A stretch of 64,000 nucleotides of DNA from JBBECJ01 sp963763325 (GCA_963763325.1 CAVXOL010000025.1:62001-126000), one strand, 5' to 3'; counted from the first letter of the stretch, positions 33,734-43,068 are shown. The notes: generated by a model not told the origin, from the sequence alone. Numbers and translations: made by a program.

Positions 33734-34532
33734 TCAGTCGAGAGAGAGTATGCGACGATCACGACGCTGGAACGACACGACGCCCGGAACTGCTGCTTCT
33801 GCTGCAATAATACTCGCAAACCGCAAGGATTGCGCCACTGATTCGGGCTTGTGCGCATCAGATCCCAGGCTGACTGCGCATCCAGCTCGGCCAGCCGCTC
33901 GTGCGAGCGCTTTCACCATCTCGGGCCATCGGCGCGTATCTTCGCCGTTCAGCTCAAGCGCGACACCTGTCCGAGCTGCCGCCTCGGCCACGCCGTCCAG
34001 CAAACGTCGATATCTTCTGGAACGTACGGATTCTGAACCATATTCCGGACAGGATGCGAGAGGATATCGAAAGCGCCTGACTCAATCGCGGCGATGCTCA
34101 ACTCATAATACCGCCGCCAGAGCCGCTGGCCTTCGGTTCTCATCAGGCTGGTACGTACTCGAACAGGTCGATGCCATCTATCTCGTGGATCGAACCAATC
34201 AGGTAGTCCCAATCAACGCCGGCCAGCACGTCGGCGACGCGTGCCTCGGTGCCGGGAACGTAATCCACTTCAAGTCCAAGTCGAATACTGATCTGCGAAG
34301 AACGGGAACGCTCGCGACACGTCTCAACATACCGCTCGAGCGAGAAACGAATTCCTTCGTCCGGGATCAACGGGAAGATCGGATGACCTTCGTCGAGCAT
34401 GAAGATGTGCTCTGAGATGCCATACTCACGCACACCATTCTCGACCGCGCTGGCGAGCATGGCATCAATCGTCGATTCACAAATGTGCGTGTGATAGTCG
34501 ACTCCCGGCCATGCCACTGAGGCACCATCCAT
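33734..34532 (-). pseudogene. PHP-domain phosphoesterase (histidinol-phosphatase-like), two frameshifts
   Basis: About 266 residues in three frame segments. The PHP metal motifs are all present: DYHTHICES, GISEHIFML, LGLEVDYVPG, LIGSIHEIDGIDLFEY in segment one; GAFDILSHPVRNMVQ in segment two; VSLGSDAHKPESVAQSL in segment three. Breaks are near 34145 and 34010. Such proteins act as histidinol phosphatase or as general phosphoesterases. It begins 14 bases after the YbaK stop on the same strand. Because the catalytic set is complete across breaks, either the breaks are errors or loss is recent. Confidence 0.75.
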
Positions 34533-34546
34533 TCAGCGCCAGCGGA

Positions 34547-35032
34547 CTATTCCGCAATCGTCGCCACCTTCGCCTGTGTCACTCGCACTATTTCCTGCGG
34601 CGTGATCCGCAACAGCGAATCAACCCGTCCTCCTCCGCCAAAGACTACGGAGTAATCCATGACGTCGGTATCGACGATGACGTTCAGCCGCTTCAGATGG
34701 CCGACTGGCGGTGTCCCACCGGCTGGGTAACCGGTCTGTTCGAGGACAATCGCCGGAGCGGCCAGATCCAGCCCGCTCAATCCAGATGCCTCACGCAAGC
34801 GTTGCCGGCTCACACGTGCAGCTCCGGAAAGAACTGCCAGCACAACCTCACCACGTTTCGAGGCGAAGAGCAGCGACTTGATAATCTGGCGTTGATCGAC
34901 ACCGAGGGCGATCGCAGCCTCCGGCACAGTGGGCGTGGGTACACCTGGTTCGATCATCTCTGCGGCGATCGAACCATCGAGGATCAGTCGTTCAAGCACA
35001 CTCGTTGGTTCCGTGGTCGTTCGATCAATCAT
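34547..35032 (-). CDS. YbaK/EbsC-type aminoacyl-tRNA deacylase
   Basis: A 161-residue trans-editing-type protein. Marks are PTPTVPEAAIALGVDQRQIIKSLLF with the conserved lysine, EVVLAVLSGAARVS, GYPAGGTPPVGH (family GxxxGGVPPxGH) and DYSVVFGGGGRVDSLLRITPQEI. The family hydrolyses mischarged tRNAs such as Cys-tRNA-Pro or Ala-tRNA-Pro. The start at 35032 is chosen by length; no clear ribosome site precedes it. It follows the HD gene by 67 bases. Confidence 0.88.
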   Translation of the reverse strand: MIDRTTTEPTSVLERLILDGSIAAEMIEPGVPTPTVPEAAIALGVDQRQIIKSLLFASKRGEVVLAVLSGAARVSRQRLREASGLSGLDLAAPAIVLEQTGYPAGGTPPVGHLKRLNVIVDTDVMDYSVVFGGGGRVDSLLRITPQEIVRVTQAKVATIAE

Positions 35033-35099
35033 GATGCGCAGTCTAGCACGCGTGCTCATCAGCATCGCATGGGCCCGCACGATGGGAAGCAACGATCGT

Positions 35100-35756
35100 T
35101 CAGATGACACCAAGTTCCCGCAGGAACTCGTCGCGATACTGCCGGACATACTCCGCCCGCCGCTCCGCTTCACGGCGTCCGGAATTGGTGTTCATCGTCT
35201 CAGGGAGACGAAGCAGCTTGCGTTCGATGTGGTCGAGGCTGTACGCCCGATCGTCGAGGTCGCGTCGTGTCCCAGCCGGATCGGTGTCATGATGGAGTGC
35301 GCCACCCAAGCTGACTCCCGTGACCCACAGCCGGGCGATACCGATGGCGCCGAGTGCATCGAGCCGGTCGGCGTCCTGGACGATGGCCGCTTCGATCGTC
35401 GCTGGCGTCAGCCCTCCGGAGTACGAATGCGCTTTGATCGCGTCGGCGATCGCGTTGATCAACGCTGGTTCGACACCACACTCCACCAGAAACGCGCGAG
35501 CGACTGATGCGGACTGGCGCGCGGATTCACCGGCTGGTCCGCTTCCCTTCGGGAGTTGCACAATGTCGTGGAGCCAACAGGCAGCCTCGACCACAACCGC
35601 ATTCAGGTCCGCTCCAGCCGCACGTTCGTTGTCGATCAATAACCGGGCATTCGCTACCACACGGGACAGGTGCAGAGCGTCATGGGCGGTATCGAGTCCT
35701 GAACACCGCTCACGCGCGAAAGCCTCAATCTCGTCGAGCGGTACGATGAACGCCAC
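35100..35756 (-). CDS. HD-domain phosphohydrolase
   Basis: A 218-residue protein of the HD superfamily. Metal ligands are AHDALHLSRVV (H near residue 23), ACWLHDIVQL (HD), and VQDADRLDALGAIG (D). This is the YedJ/YpgQ-like layout, linked to nucleotide hydrolysis. Its GTG start shares one base with the greA stop (TAGTG), so translation is coupled to greA. The reading frame can be extended upstream through greA, but the overlap makes the GTG at 35756 the natural start. Substrate unknown. Confidence 0.82.
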   Translation of the reverse strand: MAFIVPLDEIEAFARERCSGLDTAHDALHLSRVVANARLLIDNERAAGADLNAVVVEAACWLHDIVQLPKGSGPAGESARQSASVARAFLVECGVEPALINAIADAIKAHSYSGGLTPATIEAAIVQDADRLDALGAIGIARLWVTGVSLGGALHHDTDPAGTRRDLDDRAYSLDHIERKLLRLPETMNTNSGRREAERRAEYVRQYRDEFLRELGVI

Positions 35757-36226
35757 TAGGTGACGGAGATGACGCGCGCCCTCAGGACGGCCGTCGGCGT
35801 CTGGATGTTGACGGTCTGGCCGACTTTCGAGCCGAGCAACGCCTGTCCCCATGGAGACTTGTCGGAGATTCGGCCCTCCATCGGGTTTGACTCGACCGAG
35901 CCGACGATTGTATACGTCTCTTCAGCGCCATCGATCTCGATCGTGACTGTCGTACCGAGCCGAACGAGCCCTCCTGACTTGGCCGCCGCGTTGGCGTCGA
36001 TCACCTGGACACGCTTGAGCATGTCCTCCAACTGTCGAATTCGGCCCTCGATCATCGTTTGGTCATGACGAGCGGCATGGTATCCAGAGTTCTCGCGCAG
36101 ATCACCCTCTTCACGGGCAAGTGCCACCGTTCGGATGATGGCGGGCCGCCGGTTGTTGATCAGATCGTCGTATTCGGCCTGCAGTGCCGCGAGGCCGTCC
36201 TGGGTGACATGTACTTTTTCTTCCAT
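35756..36226 (-). CDS. greA: Transcription elongation factor GreA
   Basis: A 156-residue Gre factor that restarts backtracked RNA polymerase by stimulating transcript cleavage. The coiled coil at residues 1-75 includes HVTQDGLAALQAEYDDL and the tip acidic pair in REEGDLRENSGYHAARHDQ; the C-terminal FKBP-like domain has YTIVGSVESNP and GRISDKSPWGQALLG. Start at the ATG at 36226, behind GAGGG, rather than 14 codons upstream. It heads a run of five genes on the minus strand (HD, YbaK, PHP, redoxin). Confidence 0.96.
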   Translation of the reverse strand: MEEKVHVTQDGLAALQAEYDDLINNRRPAIIRTVALAREEGDLRENSGYHAARHDQTMIEGRIRQLEDMLKRVQVIDANAAAKSGGLVRLGTTVTIEIDGAEETYTIVGSVESNPMEGRISDKSPWGQALLGSKVGQTVNIQTPTAVLRARVISVT

Positions 36227-36427
36227 CGAACCCTCTTCGTTGAGTCGGGCCAACCCAATCTGCGCCATGCAGCGGTTGACAGGTAGACGACAAACTCCAA
36301 GTATAGCCGCCAGACGCGACCACCCGAACAGAAACGTCCGGTTGGGCAGCGACTATACTGGCGACTGAGTATCGATGATACGTCTCACGCCGTCAGGAAC
36401 GGCCTGGCGCAACGACGGGGAGGACTT

Positions 36428-36691
36428 ATGACGAAGTTCGCGACTGTTTTTCAGTATGGCAATCAGGATCGGATCGCCGACGCTCGGCCGCAACACCGTG
36501 AGTACCTGACCGCGCTCAAGGAGCAGGGAAAGCTGTTCGCGTCGGGACCATTCGAGGACGACTCTGGCGCGCTGATCATCTACGAAGCTGACACGCAAGC
36601 CGAGGCCGAGGCACTGGTTACTGCTGACCCGTTCCATGACGCGGGGGTCTTCCAGTCCTGGGAGATGAAACCCTGGCGTCAGGTGATGTAG
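36428..36691 (+). CDS. YciI family protein
   Basis: An 87-residue protein with the dimeric ferredoxin-like fold of YciI. FATVFQYGNQDRIADARPQHREYLTAL has the conserved His next to the catalytic Asp-like site, and GKLFASGPFEDDSGALIIYEADTQAEAEALVTADPF is diagnostic. ATG at 36428 with GGGGAGGAC upstream. It precedes the aldehyde dehydrogenase gene by 30 bases, likely one operon. The cellular role of the family is uncertain. Confidence 0.88.
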   Translation: MTKFATVFQYGNQDRIADARPQHREYLTALKEQGKLFASGPFEDDSGALIIYEADTQAEAEALVTADPFHDAGVFQSWEMKPWRQVM

Positions 36692-36721
36692 TTGGCGACA
36701 TCTGGGGAGGAACGGGAAACA

Positions 36722-38230
36722 GTGACAGCAACTGCACTGGAAACGTACCAACTGTTGATCGACGGGCAGATGGTCGACGCGGCCGGTGGCGAGACGTTTG
36801 AGACAGTCTCACCTGCCACGAACCGGCCAATCGGCGCAATCGCGAAGGCAGGTCGCGAAGATGTCGACCGAGCGGTTGCAGCCGCCAGGAAGGCGTTCGA
36901 TGACGGACGTTGGTCTCGGATGGCTCCAGTCGAGCGAGCGAAACGGATGCGGAAGGCAGCAGACCTGATCCGCGATCGGGTCGATGAACTTGCGCGGCTG
37001 GAAACCCTCAATTGCGGCAAGATCATCGTCGAGTCTCGCGCCGATGTCCTCAACACAGCGGCCTGCCTCGACTACTACGCAAGCCTGACCGGCCAGATGT
37101 GGGGCGACACGATCCCGATGAACGGCCCGCTGCTGGACTATACCCTGCGCGAGCCGGTCGGCGTCTGCGCACAGATCATTCCGTGGAACTTCCCACTGCT
37201 GATGGCAGCCTGGAAGATCGGACCCGCACTGGCGATGGGCAACACAATCGTCCTCAAACCAGCCAGCAACACGCCGATCACTGCCGTTCTTCTGGGGCAG
37301 ATATGCCTCGAAGCCGGCATTCCTGACGGAGTTCTCAACGTTCTGACCGGCCCGGGTGCGGAGATCGGCTCGGCGCTCTGCGAGCATCAAGGCGTCGACA
37401 AGGTCGCATTTACGGGAGAGACGGAGACAGGCCGCAACATCATCCGCCAGTCGGCCGGGACGATCAAGAAGGTGTCGCTCGAGCTTGGCGGCAAGAGCCC
37501 GAATATCGTCTTCAACGATGCCGACATCGACGAGGCCGTCAACGGTTCGCTCTTCGCCGTCTTCACGAATGCCGGTCAGCGCTGCACCGCGCGGACAAGG
37601 CTCTTCCTCCACGAATCGATCCACGACCGATTCATGGCCGACTTTGTCGCGAAGACGGCAATGATCACGATTGGCGACCCGCTTGAGTGGGAAACCCAGA
37701 TGGGGCCAGTCATCTCGAAGACACAGTGCGAGCGAGTGCTCTCATACGTCGAGAAGGCACGGCAGGGCGGCGCTGATCTCGCCCATGGTGGCCGGCGGGT
37801 GACCGAAGACCCGTTCGCTGAGGGCAACTTCGTCACACCAACTGTGTTCGACCACGTGACGAATGACATGACGATTGCCCAGGAGGAAGTCTTCGGCCCG
37901 GTTCTGGCTGTCATTCCGTTCAAGGATGACGCTGACGTAATTGCTATGGCCAATAACACGATTTATGGCCTGGCAGCAACGATCTGGACAAAGGACATCA
38001 AGCGGGCGCACACGATGGCGGCAAACATCCAGGCCGGCAATGTCTCAATCAACTACCCGACCGTCAATCCGCCGGAAGCGCCATTCGGCGGCTACAAGCA
38101 GTCCGGCACCGGCCGAGAACTGTCACGGCACGCGCTCGACCTCTACACGCAGGTCAAGAACGTCGTCGTCAACCTCAACCCGGAGCCGTTCGATTGGTAC
38201 GGCAACTGGCCGGCCAAGCCAATGACGTAG
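36722..38230 (+). CDS. NAD(P)-dependent aldehyde dehydrogenase
   Basis: A 502-residue ALDH-superfamily enzyme that oxidises aldehydes to acids. NAD-site marks are PWNFPLLMAAWKIGPALAMGN and FTGETETGRNI; the general base is in SLELGGKSPN (Glu) and the nucleophile in FTNAGQRCTARTRLF (Cys). EEVFGPVLAVIPF and PFGGYKQSGTGRELSRHAL complete the set, close to betaine/phenylacetaldehyde-type ALDHs. I place the start at GTG 36722, behind GAGGAACGG, rather than the TTG abutting the YciI stop. Two hairpins follow its stop. Substrate unknown. Confidence 0.93.
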   Translation: MTATALETYQLLIDGQMVDAAGGETFETVSPATNRPIGAIAKAGREDVDRAVAAARKAFDDGRWSRMAPVERAKRMRKAADLIRDRVDELARLETLNCGKIIVESRADVLNTAACLDYYASLTGQMWGDTIPMNGPLLDYTLREPVGVCAQIIPWNFPLLMAAWKIGPALAMGNTIVLKPASNTPITAVLLGQICLEAGIPDGVLNVLTGPGAEIGSALCEHQGVDKVAFTGETETGRNIIRQSAGTIKKVSLELGGKSPNIVFNDADIDEAVNGSLFAVFTNAGQRCTARTRLFLHESIHDRFMADFVAKTAMITIGDPLEWETQMGPVISKTQCERVLSYVEKARQGGADLAHGGRRVTEDPFAEGNFVTPTVFDHVTNDMTIAQEEVFGPVLAVIPFKDDADVIAMANNTIYGLAATIWTKDIKRAHTMAANIQAGNVSINYPTVNPPEAPFGGYKQSGTGRELSRHALDLYTQVKNVVVNLNPEPFDWYGNWPAKPMT

Positions 38231-38233
38231 GGC

Positions 38234-38252
38234 CCCGGCTTACGGTGCCGGG
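38234..38252 (+). terminator. Short GC hairpin after the aldehyde dehydrogenase
   Basis: CCCGGC (38234-38239) and GCCGGG (38247-38252) around a 7-base loop, four bases past the stop. It is followed directly by the longer palindrome at 38260. Confidence 0.45.
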
Positions 38253-38259
38253 TCACATC

Positions 38260-38300
38260 GCTCACGTAGTGACAGGTCTGAGACCTGTCACTACGTGAGC
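38260..38300. repeat. 41-bp perfect palindrome between convergent genes
   Basis: Two perfectly complementary 20-base arms (38260-38279 and 38281-38300) flank a single G. The left arm begins GCTCACGTAGTGACAG and the right arm ends CTACGTGAGC. It lies between the ALDH stop at 38230 and the MBL stop at 38307, with no T run on either side. It may be a two-way terminator or a copy of a dispersed palindromic repeat. Confidence 0.85.
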
Positions 38301-38306
38301 AATGCT

Positions 38307-39068
38307 CTATACCTCGACAACTAGACCGTCGTAGGCGACCTGCACGATGTCGGGCAGACGCTCGCTGAGTTCGGCGTGCCCGACATCGTGAGACAGGTGA
38401 GTCAGGTAGGCTCGCCGAGGGCCGACCTCTTCGATGATTCCTAGTGCCTCAGGGATCGAGAGATGGACCGGGTGTGGTCGATCTCGGAGCGCATTGATGA
38501 CGAGCACTTCAGCGCCTCGCATCGCGTCGACGGCTGCCGGCGGGACGACCTTCGCGTCCGTTAGATAGACCAGCGGACCAAATCGAAAGCCGGTGACCGT
38601 CCAACGTCCATGCCCCACGTGGAACGGGAGCACGCCAACGCCTGCCGCAGAGAACGGCCCATCGAAGTCATGCAGGTTAAGGTCTGGCTTGCCCCCGAAG
38701 AAAGGGAAAGGGTTCTCAAAAGCATATCCGAAGCGATCCCTGATCAACTCACTCGTCAGCCTGTCTGCATGGACATCGAGCGGAGCCTGGCTAATGAAAT
38801 TGAAACTGCGCAGATCGTCAAATCCTGCGACGTGATCGGCGTGGGCGTGCGTGTAAAGGACCGCGTCAACGTGAGTGAGGTTGTTTGCGATGGCCTGCAA
38901 CCGCAGTTCCGGCGACGTGTCGATCAGTAGCCGCTTCCCATTGGCATCGATGACCGCCGACGATCGCGTGCGCTTGTCGCGTGGATCGAGCGAGGTACAC
39001 ACCGAACAGGTGCAGCCGATTACGGGGACTCCATTACTCGTGCCCGTTCCGAGAAACGTTATCTGCAT
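38307..39068 (-). CDS. MBL-fold hydrolase, PhnP-like
   Basis: A 253-residue metallo-beta-lactamase-fold protein. MQITFLGTGTSNGVPVIGCTCSVCTS is typical of the PhnP/RNase Z-like branch, with a CxCxxC zinc site. The metal motif is YTHAHADHVAGFDDLR, followed by LLIDTSPELRLQ upstream, FHVGHG, VYLTDAKVVP and YLTHLSHDVGH. PhnP is a cyclic phosphodiesterase; this branch also covers enzymes of unknown substrate. The ATG at 39068 follows AGGAG; longer versions reach into the upstream gap. A TATACT -10-like box lies at 39131-39136 on the minus strand. Confidence 0.87.
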   Translation of the reverse strand: MQITFLGTGTSNGVPVIGCTCSVCTSLDPRDKRTRSSAVIDANGKRLLIDTSPELRLQAIANNLTHVDAVLYTHAHADHVAGFDDLRSFNFISQAPLDVHADRLTSELIRDRFGYAFENPFPFFGGKPDLNLHDFDGPFSAAGVGVLPFHVGHGRWTVTGFRFGPLVYLTDAKVVPPAAVDAMRGAEVLVINALRDRPHPVHLSIPEALGIIEEVGPRRAYLTHLSHDVGHAELSERLPDIVQVAYDGLVVEV

Positions 39069-39217
39069 AGACTCCTGACAAACGTTGAAATTCCGGGCGG
39101 CCACGCGGCATGGCCGGAGACAGACTTCGAAGTATAGATTCGGTTGCGCGGACGATGCAGCAGGCATGATCCCGGCAGGGATGAGAAAGACGGTACCAAT
39201 TGGGTACTCTCGCGGCA

Positions 39218-39245
39218 TTGTCGCGCGAACCTGTGTCGATATCAT
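39218..39245 (+). promoter_or_regulatory. Possible promoter of the two-kinase operon
   Basis: TTGTCG (39218-39223), 16 bases, TATCAT (39240-39245). The -10 is half of the palindrome TATCATGATA. The kinase start is at 39354, a leader near 100 bases. Moderate match only. Confidence 0.35.
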
Positions 39246-39353
39246 GATAGTAGCCATCGCGGGTGGTGACAGAGTCGCAGCCAACGTCACCGGGAACACC
39301 CCCATCGAGTCCTGGTGTCGAGAGCCCGCGCGGATGCAGTGGGAACAAACGTC

Positions 39354-41729
39354 ATGAATTCTGATCACTCAAAAATCACGTTCTTGCCGACGGCGGATGC
39401 CAGCCGGATCTTCAGCCGGGAAGAGGTGGCCGGTCCATCGCCGTTGCCGTTTTCGACGGCGATCAATCGCGTTGCCAATGCTGTTAGCTCCGACGCATCA
39501 TTCGAAGTCCTGCTGCAGGAGATCGTGGTATCTGCCAGTCGCGCCATCGACGCTGATATCGGGCTGATCCGCTCACTCACAGCAGACGGCGCCAATTTCG
39601 TCGTCACGACCGCGACCGGTCCTGCGCCACTCTCGATCGGAGGGTTGATCGGTTCGTATTCCGTCGTCGCCGAAGACCTCGTCGCGGCGGCGCCCGGCAG
39701 CACCATCACGATTGACCTGCGTGCCGAAGCGCAGGCGGCCCGACTTCCATCGAACGAGCGTTGGGATTTCGAGCATATCGGGGGACGATTTCTACTGATC
39801 GTTCCGCTCTTTGCCCGCGGAAGGCTGGTTGGCCGGCTGGACCTGGTCCGGACCGGTAACGGACCATTCTCGATGGAGGCGCGAAACCAGGTGCTGCCTT
39901 TTGGCGCATATGCCGCGACCGCCCTCCTCGAAGAGCAACACAGCCGTGCCTCGGAAGAGAGTCAGGTCTTTCAGACCGTCATCCGCTTGCACGAGTCGGT
40001 TGAGCAACTCGCCGACCCGGAGACAATCCTCCAGGCCGTCGTCGAATTGATCGTTCGTGAACCGGGCTGTGCGCGTTGCTACGCGATGCTCTGGAACACC
40101 GAGCGAGGCGAGTTCGTTCCTACAGCTGTTGCCGGACTCGAGCCACATCTGGTCGACATCCTGAAACTCATCTCACTCTCGCCGCAAGTCGTACCAGCGT
40201 TCGATCAGATGGTCCATAGCAGCCGTCCACTCGTCATCGCCGACGCGACCAAGTCGACACTCCTGCCTGCCTCGCTCGTTCGTGCGCTCGGTATCCGGGC
40301 CGCGATGATCGTCCCGCTCCGCGGAAGACGGCATCAGACGACTGGCGTCCTGCTACTCGACCAGAATGTCGAGGGCGTTCAGTTCAGCGATGCACAGGTG
40401 TCGATTATGGCCGGCATGGCACAGCACCTTTCAACACTGATCGAGAATGCGATTCTGTTTGACGAGATCCGTGGCAACTCGGACAGCATGTCGATCATCA
40501 ACGAAATTGCCATTCAGATGGCGATGCTGACTGACGAAGGAAGCCTCTTTCGCCAACTCTATTACCAGGTCGCCTCGGTCCTCGACGCTGGACGGTTTGG
40601 AATGGCGCTGCTCTCCTCAGACCGTCGCTCGATGGACGTACGGACTGCCATTGACGGCATTGTTAGCGACGGTGCGTCGCGGATGCCGCTTGGTGACGAC
40701 CCGATGTCGAGTGTCGCCGCCAACGGGCGAGTCGAGTTGGTGGGCATTCGCAGCGGAGCCGACACACGCGAATGGCTGCCGGGCGTTGTACCGGAGGAGC
40801 CACCGCACTCGCACCTGACCGTGCCGATCACGGTTGGACGTAACGTCATTGGAGCACTCTCGATCCAGTCACCATTCCGCAACGCCTACGGCCCGCGAGA
40901 CAGGGAGCTTCTTTCGGCCGTCGCGCTCCACACCGGGATCGCCATCGAGAACGCGCGTCTGTATCGAATTGTCCAGTCGCGAGGCGACCGACGCGCTGCT
41001 GTTCTTGACGAGGTCATGCATCGTCAGGAACTGGAGCGTAAGGAACTGGTCGACGATATTCACGATCATACGTTGCAGACGCTGGCAGCCTGTCTGTATC
41101 GGCTCGACCAGGCACAATCGACGGTTTCACTCCTGAGTGAACATGAAGGCGCGTTGGTCCAGATCAATGGCGTTCGCGAGAGCCTGTCAGAGAACATTGA
41201 TCGCTTGCGGCGACGAATATTCGAGTTGCGCCCGGCGACATTGGACCGGCTTGGGCTTGAACCGGCGCTACGTGAGCTGTTGAGCGATATCGCCGAGAGC
41301 CGCGACCTGATGGCAGACCTCGACACCGATCTCCCGTCACGCCTCGCTCCCGAGCAGGAGACGCTCGTATACCGGCTCGTACAGGAAGCACTCGATTACA
41401 TCATCGCCCGCGACGGAGTGACGACGATCGACGTGTCGATGCGTGAGCACGGCGATAACGTCATGATCGGGATTCACGACGATGGGACGTACTCGACCGA
41501 GCCGGGTACCGATGAGCTCACTGACATTGGGCTGCTCGCACTGATCGAACGGGCCGATCTTGCCGGCGGGCATCTGCGTGTGTCTCGTCGCGCGGCAGGC
41601 GGCTCGATGATTGAGATCACCGTGCCTGGCCTCCTCCGGGTCGCTCAGAACGAAGAAGGCCGCCAACAGCAGCGAGACGTTGCGCCGGGCGCGACAATGA
41701 TCGAAAGGGGCCGTGATGCAGGCGACTAG
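39354..41729 (+). CDS. GAF-domain sensor histidine kinase with degenerate ATP-binding site
   Basis: A 791-residue cytoplasmic protein. Three GAF-like domains occupy about residues 25-185, 200-375 and 390-545 (FEVLLQEIVVSASRAIDADIG; DPETILQAVVELIVREPG; LFRQLYYQVASVLDAGRFG). The HisKA_3 helix is DDIHDHTLQTLAACLYRL with His570. The HATPase region is odd. Where family members have EALxN, it has VQEALDYIIARDG, so the Mg-binding Asn is Tyr. The next box reads HDDGTYS, lacking the second Gly, and DIGLLALIERADLAGGH lacks the GxG. ATP binding is therefore doubtful. No transmembrane segment. It overlaps the second kinase gene by 17 bases and is the first gene of the operon. Confidence 0.85.
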   Translation: MNSDHSKITFLPTADASRIFSREEVAGPSPLPFSTAINRVANAVSSDASFEVLLQEIVVSASRAIDADIGLIRSLTADGANFVVTTATGPAPLSIGGLIGSYSVVAEDLVAAAPGSTITIDLRAEAQAARLPSNERWDFEHIGGRFLLIVPLFARGRLVGRLDLVRTGNGPFSMEARNQVLPFGAYAATALLEEQHSRASEESQVFQTVIRLHESVEQLADPETILQAVVELIVREPGCARCYAMLWNTERGEFVPTAVAGLEPHLVDILKLISLSPQVVPAFDQMVHSSRPLVIADATKSTLLPASLVRALGIRAAMIVPLRGRRHQTTGVLLLDQNVEGVQFSDAQVSIMAGMAQHLSTLIENAILFDEIRGNSDSMSIINEIAIQMAMLTDEGSLFRQLYYQVASVLDAGRFGMALLSSDRRSMDVRTAIDGIVSDGASRMPLGDDPMSSVAANGRVELVGIRSGADTREWLPGVVPEEPPHSHLTVPITVGRNVIGALSIQSPFRNAYGPRDRELLSAVALHTGIAIENARLYRIVQSRGDRRAAVLDEVMHRQELERKELVDDIHDHTLQTLAACLYRLDQAQSTVSLLSEHEGALVQINGVRESLSENIDRLRRRIFELRPATLDRLGLEPALRELLSDIAESRDLMADLDTDLPSRLAPEQETLVYRLVQEALDYIIARDGVTTIDVSMREHGDNVMIGIHDDGTYSTEPGTDELTDIGLLALIERADLAGGHLRVSRRAAGGSMIEITVPGLLRVAQNEEGRQQQRDVAPGATMIERGRDAGD

Positions 41730-43029
41730 CCAGCATCCGATATCTCAGATTCCGCGAGGGCGCGGAGAAACCGCCGCACTCGACCGGATGCTGCGGAACT
41801 CGCTCGCGAGCTTTCCCTTCGATCTGCAAACGCGGCTAGTCGATGCGCGCACCGTACAGGATATCTACGAGATCGGTGTCGCGATGCTTGCACGCGTCCC
41901 CGGTACGGTTGGCGTTCGGATCTTCCAGCGTAGCGATCGCGGCGACTTGATCGTCGTTCACGCCTGGCATTCGCCGCTGGCCAGGTCATCGAGCGTGACT
42001 AACGAAGACATCGCGCAGGTGATTCACAAGCGCTGGATCGAGACGCACGGCGTCGGGCGAAGCCTTCACGAGTTCGCGCGACCATTCGCCGACCCGCAAC
42101 ACCCATCGTGGTTGATGGTCCCGATGCTGTTTGGGGACGAGCTGATAGGGGCAATTGCTGCCGAGCGTCGCGATGGCCAATCGTTTACGTTCGCGCCAGA
42201 AGACATCGTCGCCTTTGCAGCTGCGGCGGCCGGCATGGGCTGGGGCATCCAGACGATCTTCCTTCGCGACCGGACCGACGCCCTGAGCCAGCAGGAAGCG
42301 CGGGAAGACCTAATCTCCCAGGAGCGCCGCGAGGTCGGCCGTGAACTGCACGACAACGTCGTCCAGGACCTGGCCTACGTGAACCTGAAGCTTGAGTTGG
42401 CCGAAAGATACAGCAACAGTAACCCGGCGATGGTCCCTGGAGAGCTACAGGCTGCTCGCGAACTACTTGATCGCGCGATTACCGAACTGCGCCGGACGAT
42501 CGGCGAACTGCGCAGGCCCGCTCCGGCCCGACGTGGTATCACCGGCCAGCTACGCGCGCTCGTCGGACACATGGCGCCGGATGCTCCAGAATTCGAGGTT
42601 GATTTCAAGCAGATCTCCGGTGTGCAGCTCGTCCCTGAACTCGAACGGGCCGTCGTTGGGATCGTCCGCGAGGCGATCCAGAATGTCCGCAAACATGCGA
42701 ATGCACAGTCGGTCCGGCTGGAAGTCCGTCGAGCAGATGATGAGTTGCGGCTATATGTCATTGACGATGGTGTCGGGATGACGAGCGGTAACGGACCCAG
42801 CGGCCACTTCGGGATGGAGATCATGCGCGAACTCGCGGAGGATCTTGGCGGTACACTGCACATTGACTCCGAATCGGGCAAGGGGACCAAAATCGAAGCC
42901 TATCTTCCGCTGGTGCTTCCTGCCCTTTCGGAATTCAGCGATAGCAGCGGTCTGGCAGCGGCGGAACTTGGCCAACGGCCGACAACAACTATTGGCGCAC
43001 ATGATGCAGAGGCGGCGGTGGGGAACTGA
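41713..43029 (+). CDS. GAF-domain HisKA_3 sensor histidine kinase
   Basis: A 438-residue cytoplasmic kinase of the NarX/LiaS group. One GAF domain spans about residues 45-190 (VQDIYEIGVAMLARVPGTVGVRIFQ to FAPEDIVAFAAAAAGMG). The H-box is GRELHDNVVQDLAYV with His213. The ATP site is complete: VREAIQNVRKHANA (N-box), VIDDGVGM (G1) and GHFGMEIMRELAEDLGG (G2). The start is GTG 41713 or ATG 41716, behind AAAGGGG, inside the end of the previous kinase gene. With the response regulator 39 bases after its stop, it is the likely active kinase of the system. The 45-residue C-terminal tail is low in structure. Confidence 0.92.
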   Translation: MMQATSQHPISQIPRGRGETAALDRMLRNSLASFPFDLQTRLVDARTVQDIYEIGVAMLARVPGTVGVRIFQRSDRGDLIVVHAWHSPLARSSSVTNEDIAQVIHKRWIETHGVGRSLHEFARPFADPQHPSWLMVPMLFGDELIGAIAAERRDGQSFTFAPEDIVAFAAAAAGMGWGIQTIFLRDRTDALSQQEAREDLISQERREVGRELHDNVVQDLAYVNLKLELAERYSNSNPAMVPGELQAARELLDRAITELRRTIGELRRPAPARRGITGQLRALVGHMAPDAPEFEVDFKQISGVQLVPELERAVVGIVREAIQNVRKHANAQSVRLEVRRADDELRLYVIDDGVGMTSGNGPSGHFGMEIMRELAEDLGGTLHIDSESGKGTKIEAYLPLVLPALSEFSDSSGLAAAELGQRPTTTIGAHDAEAAVGN

Positions 43030-43068
43030 TCCCCTCCACCAGAGACACGGTGAGGACACAGACCAGTC

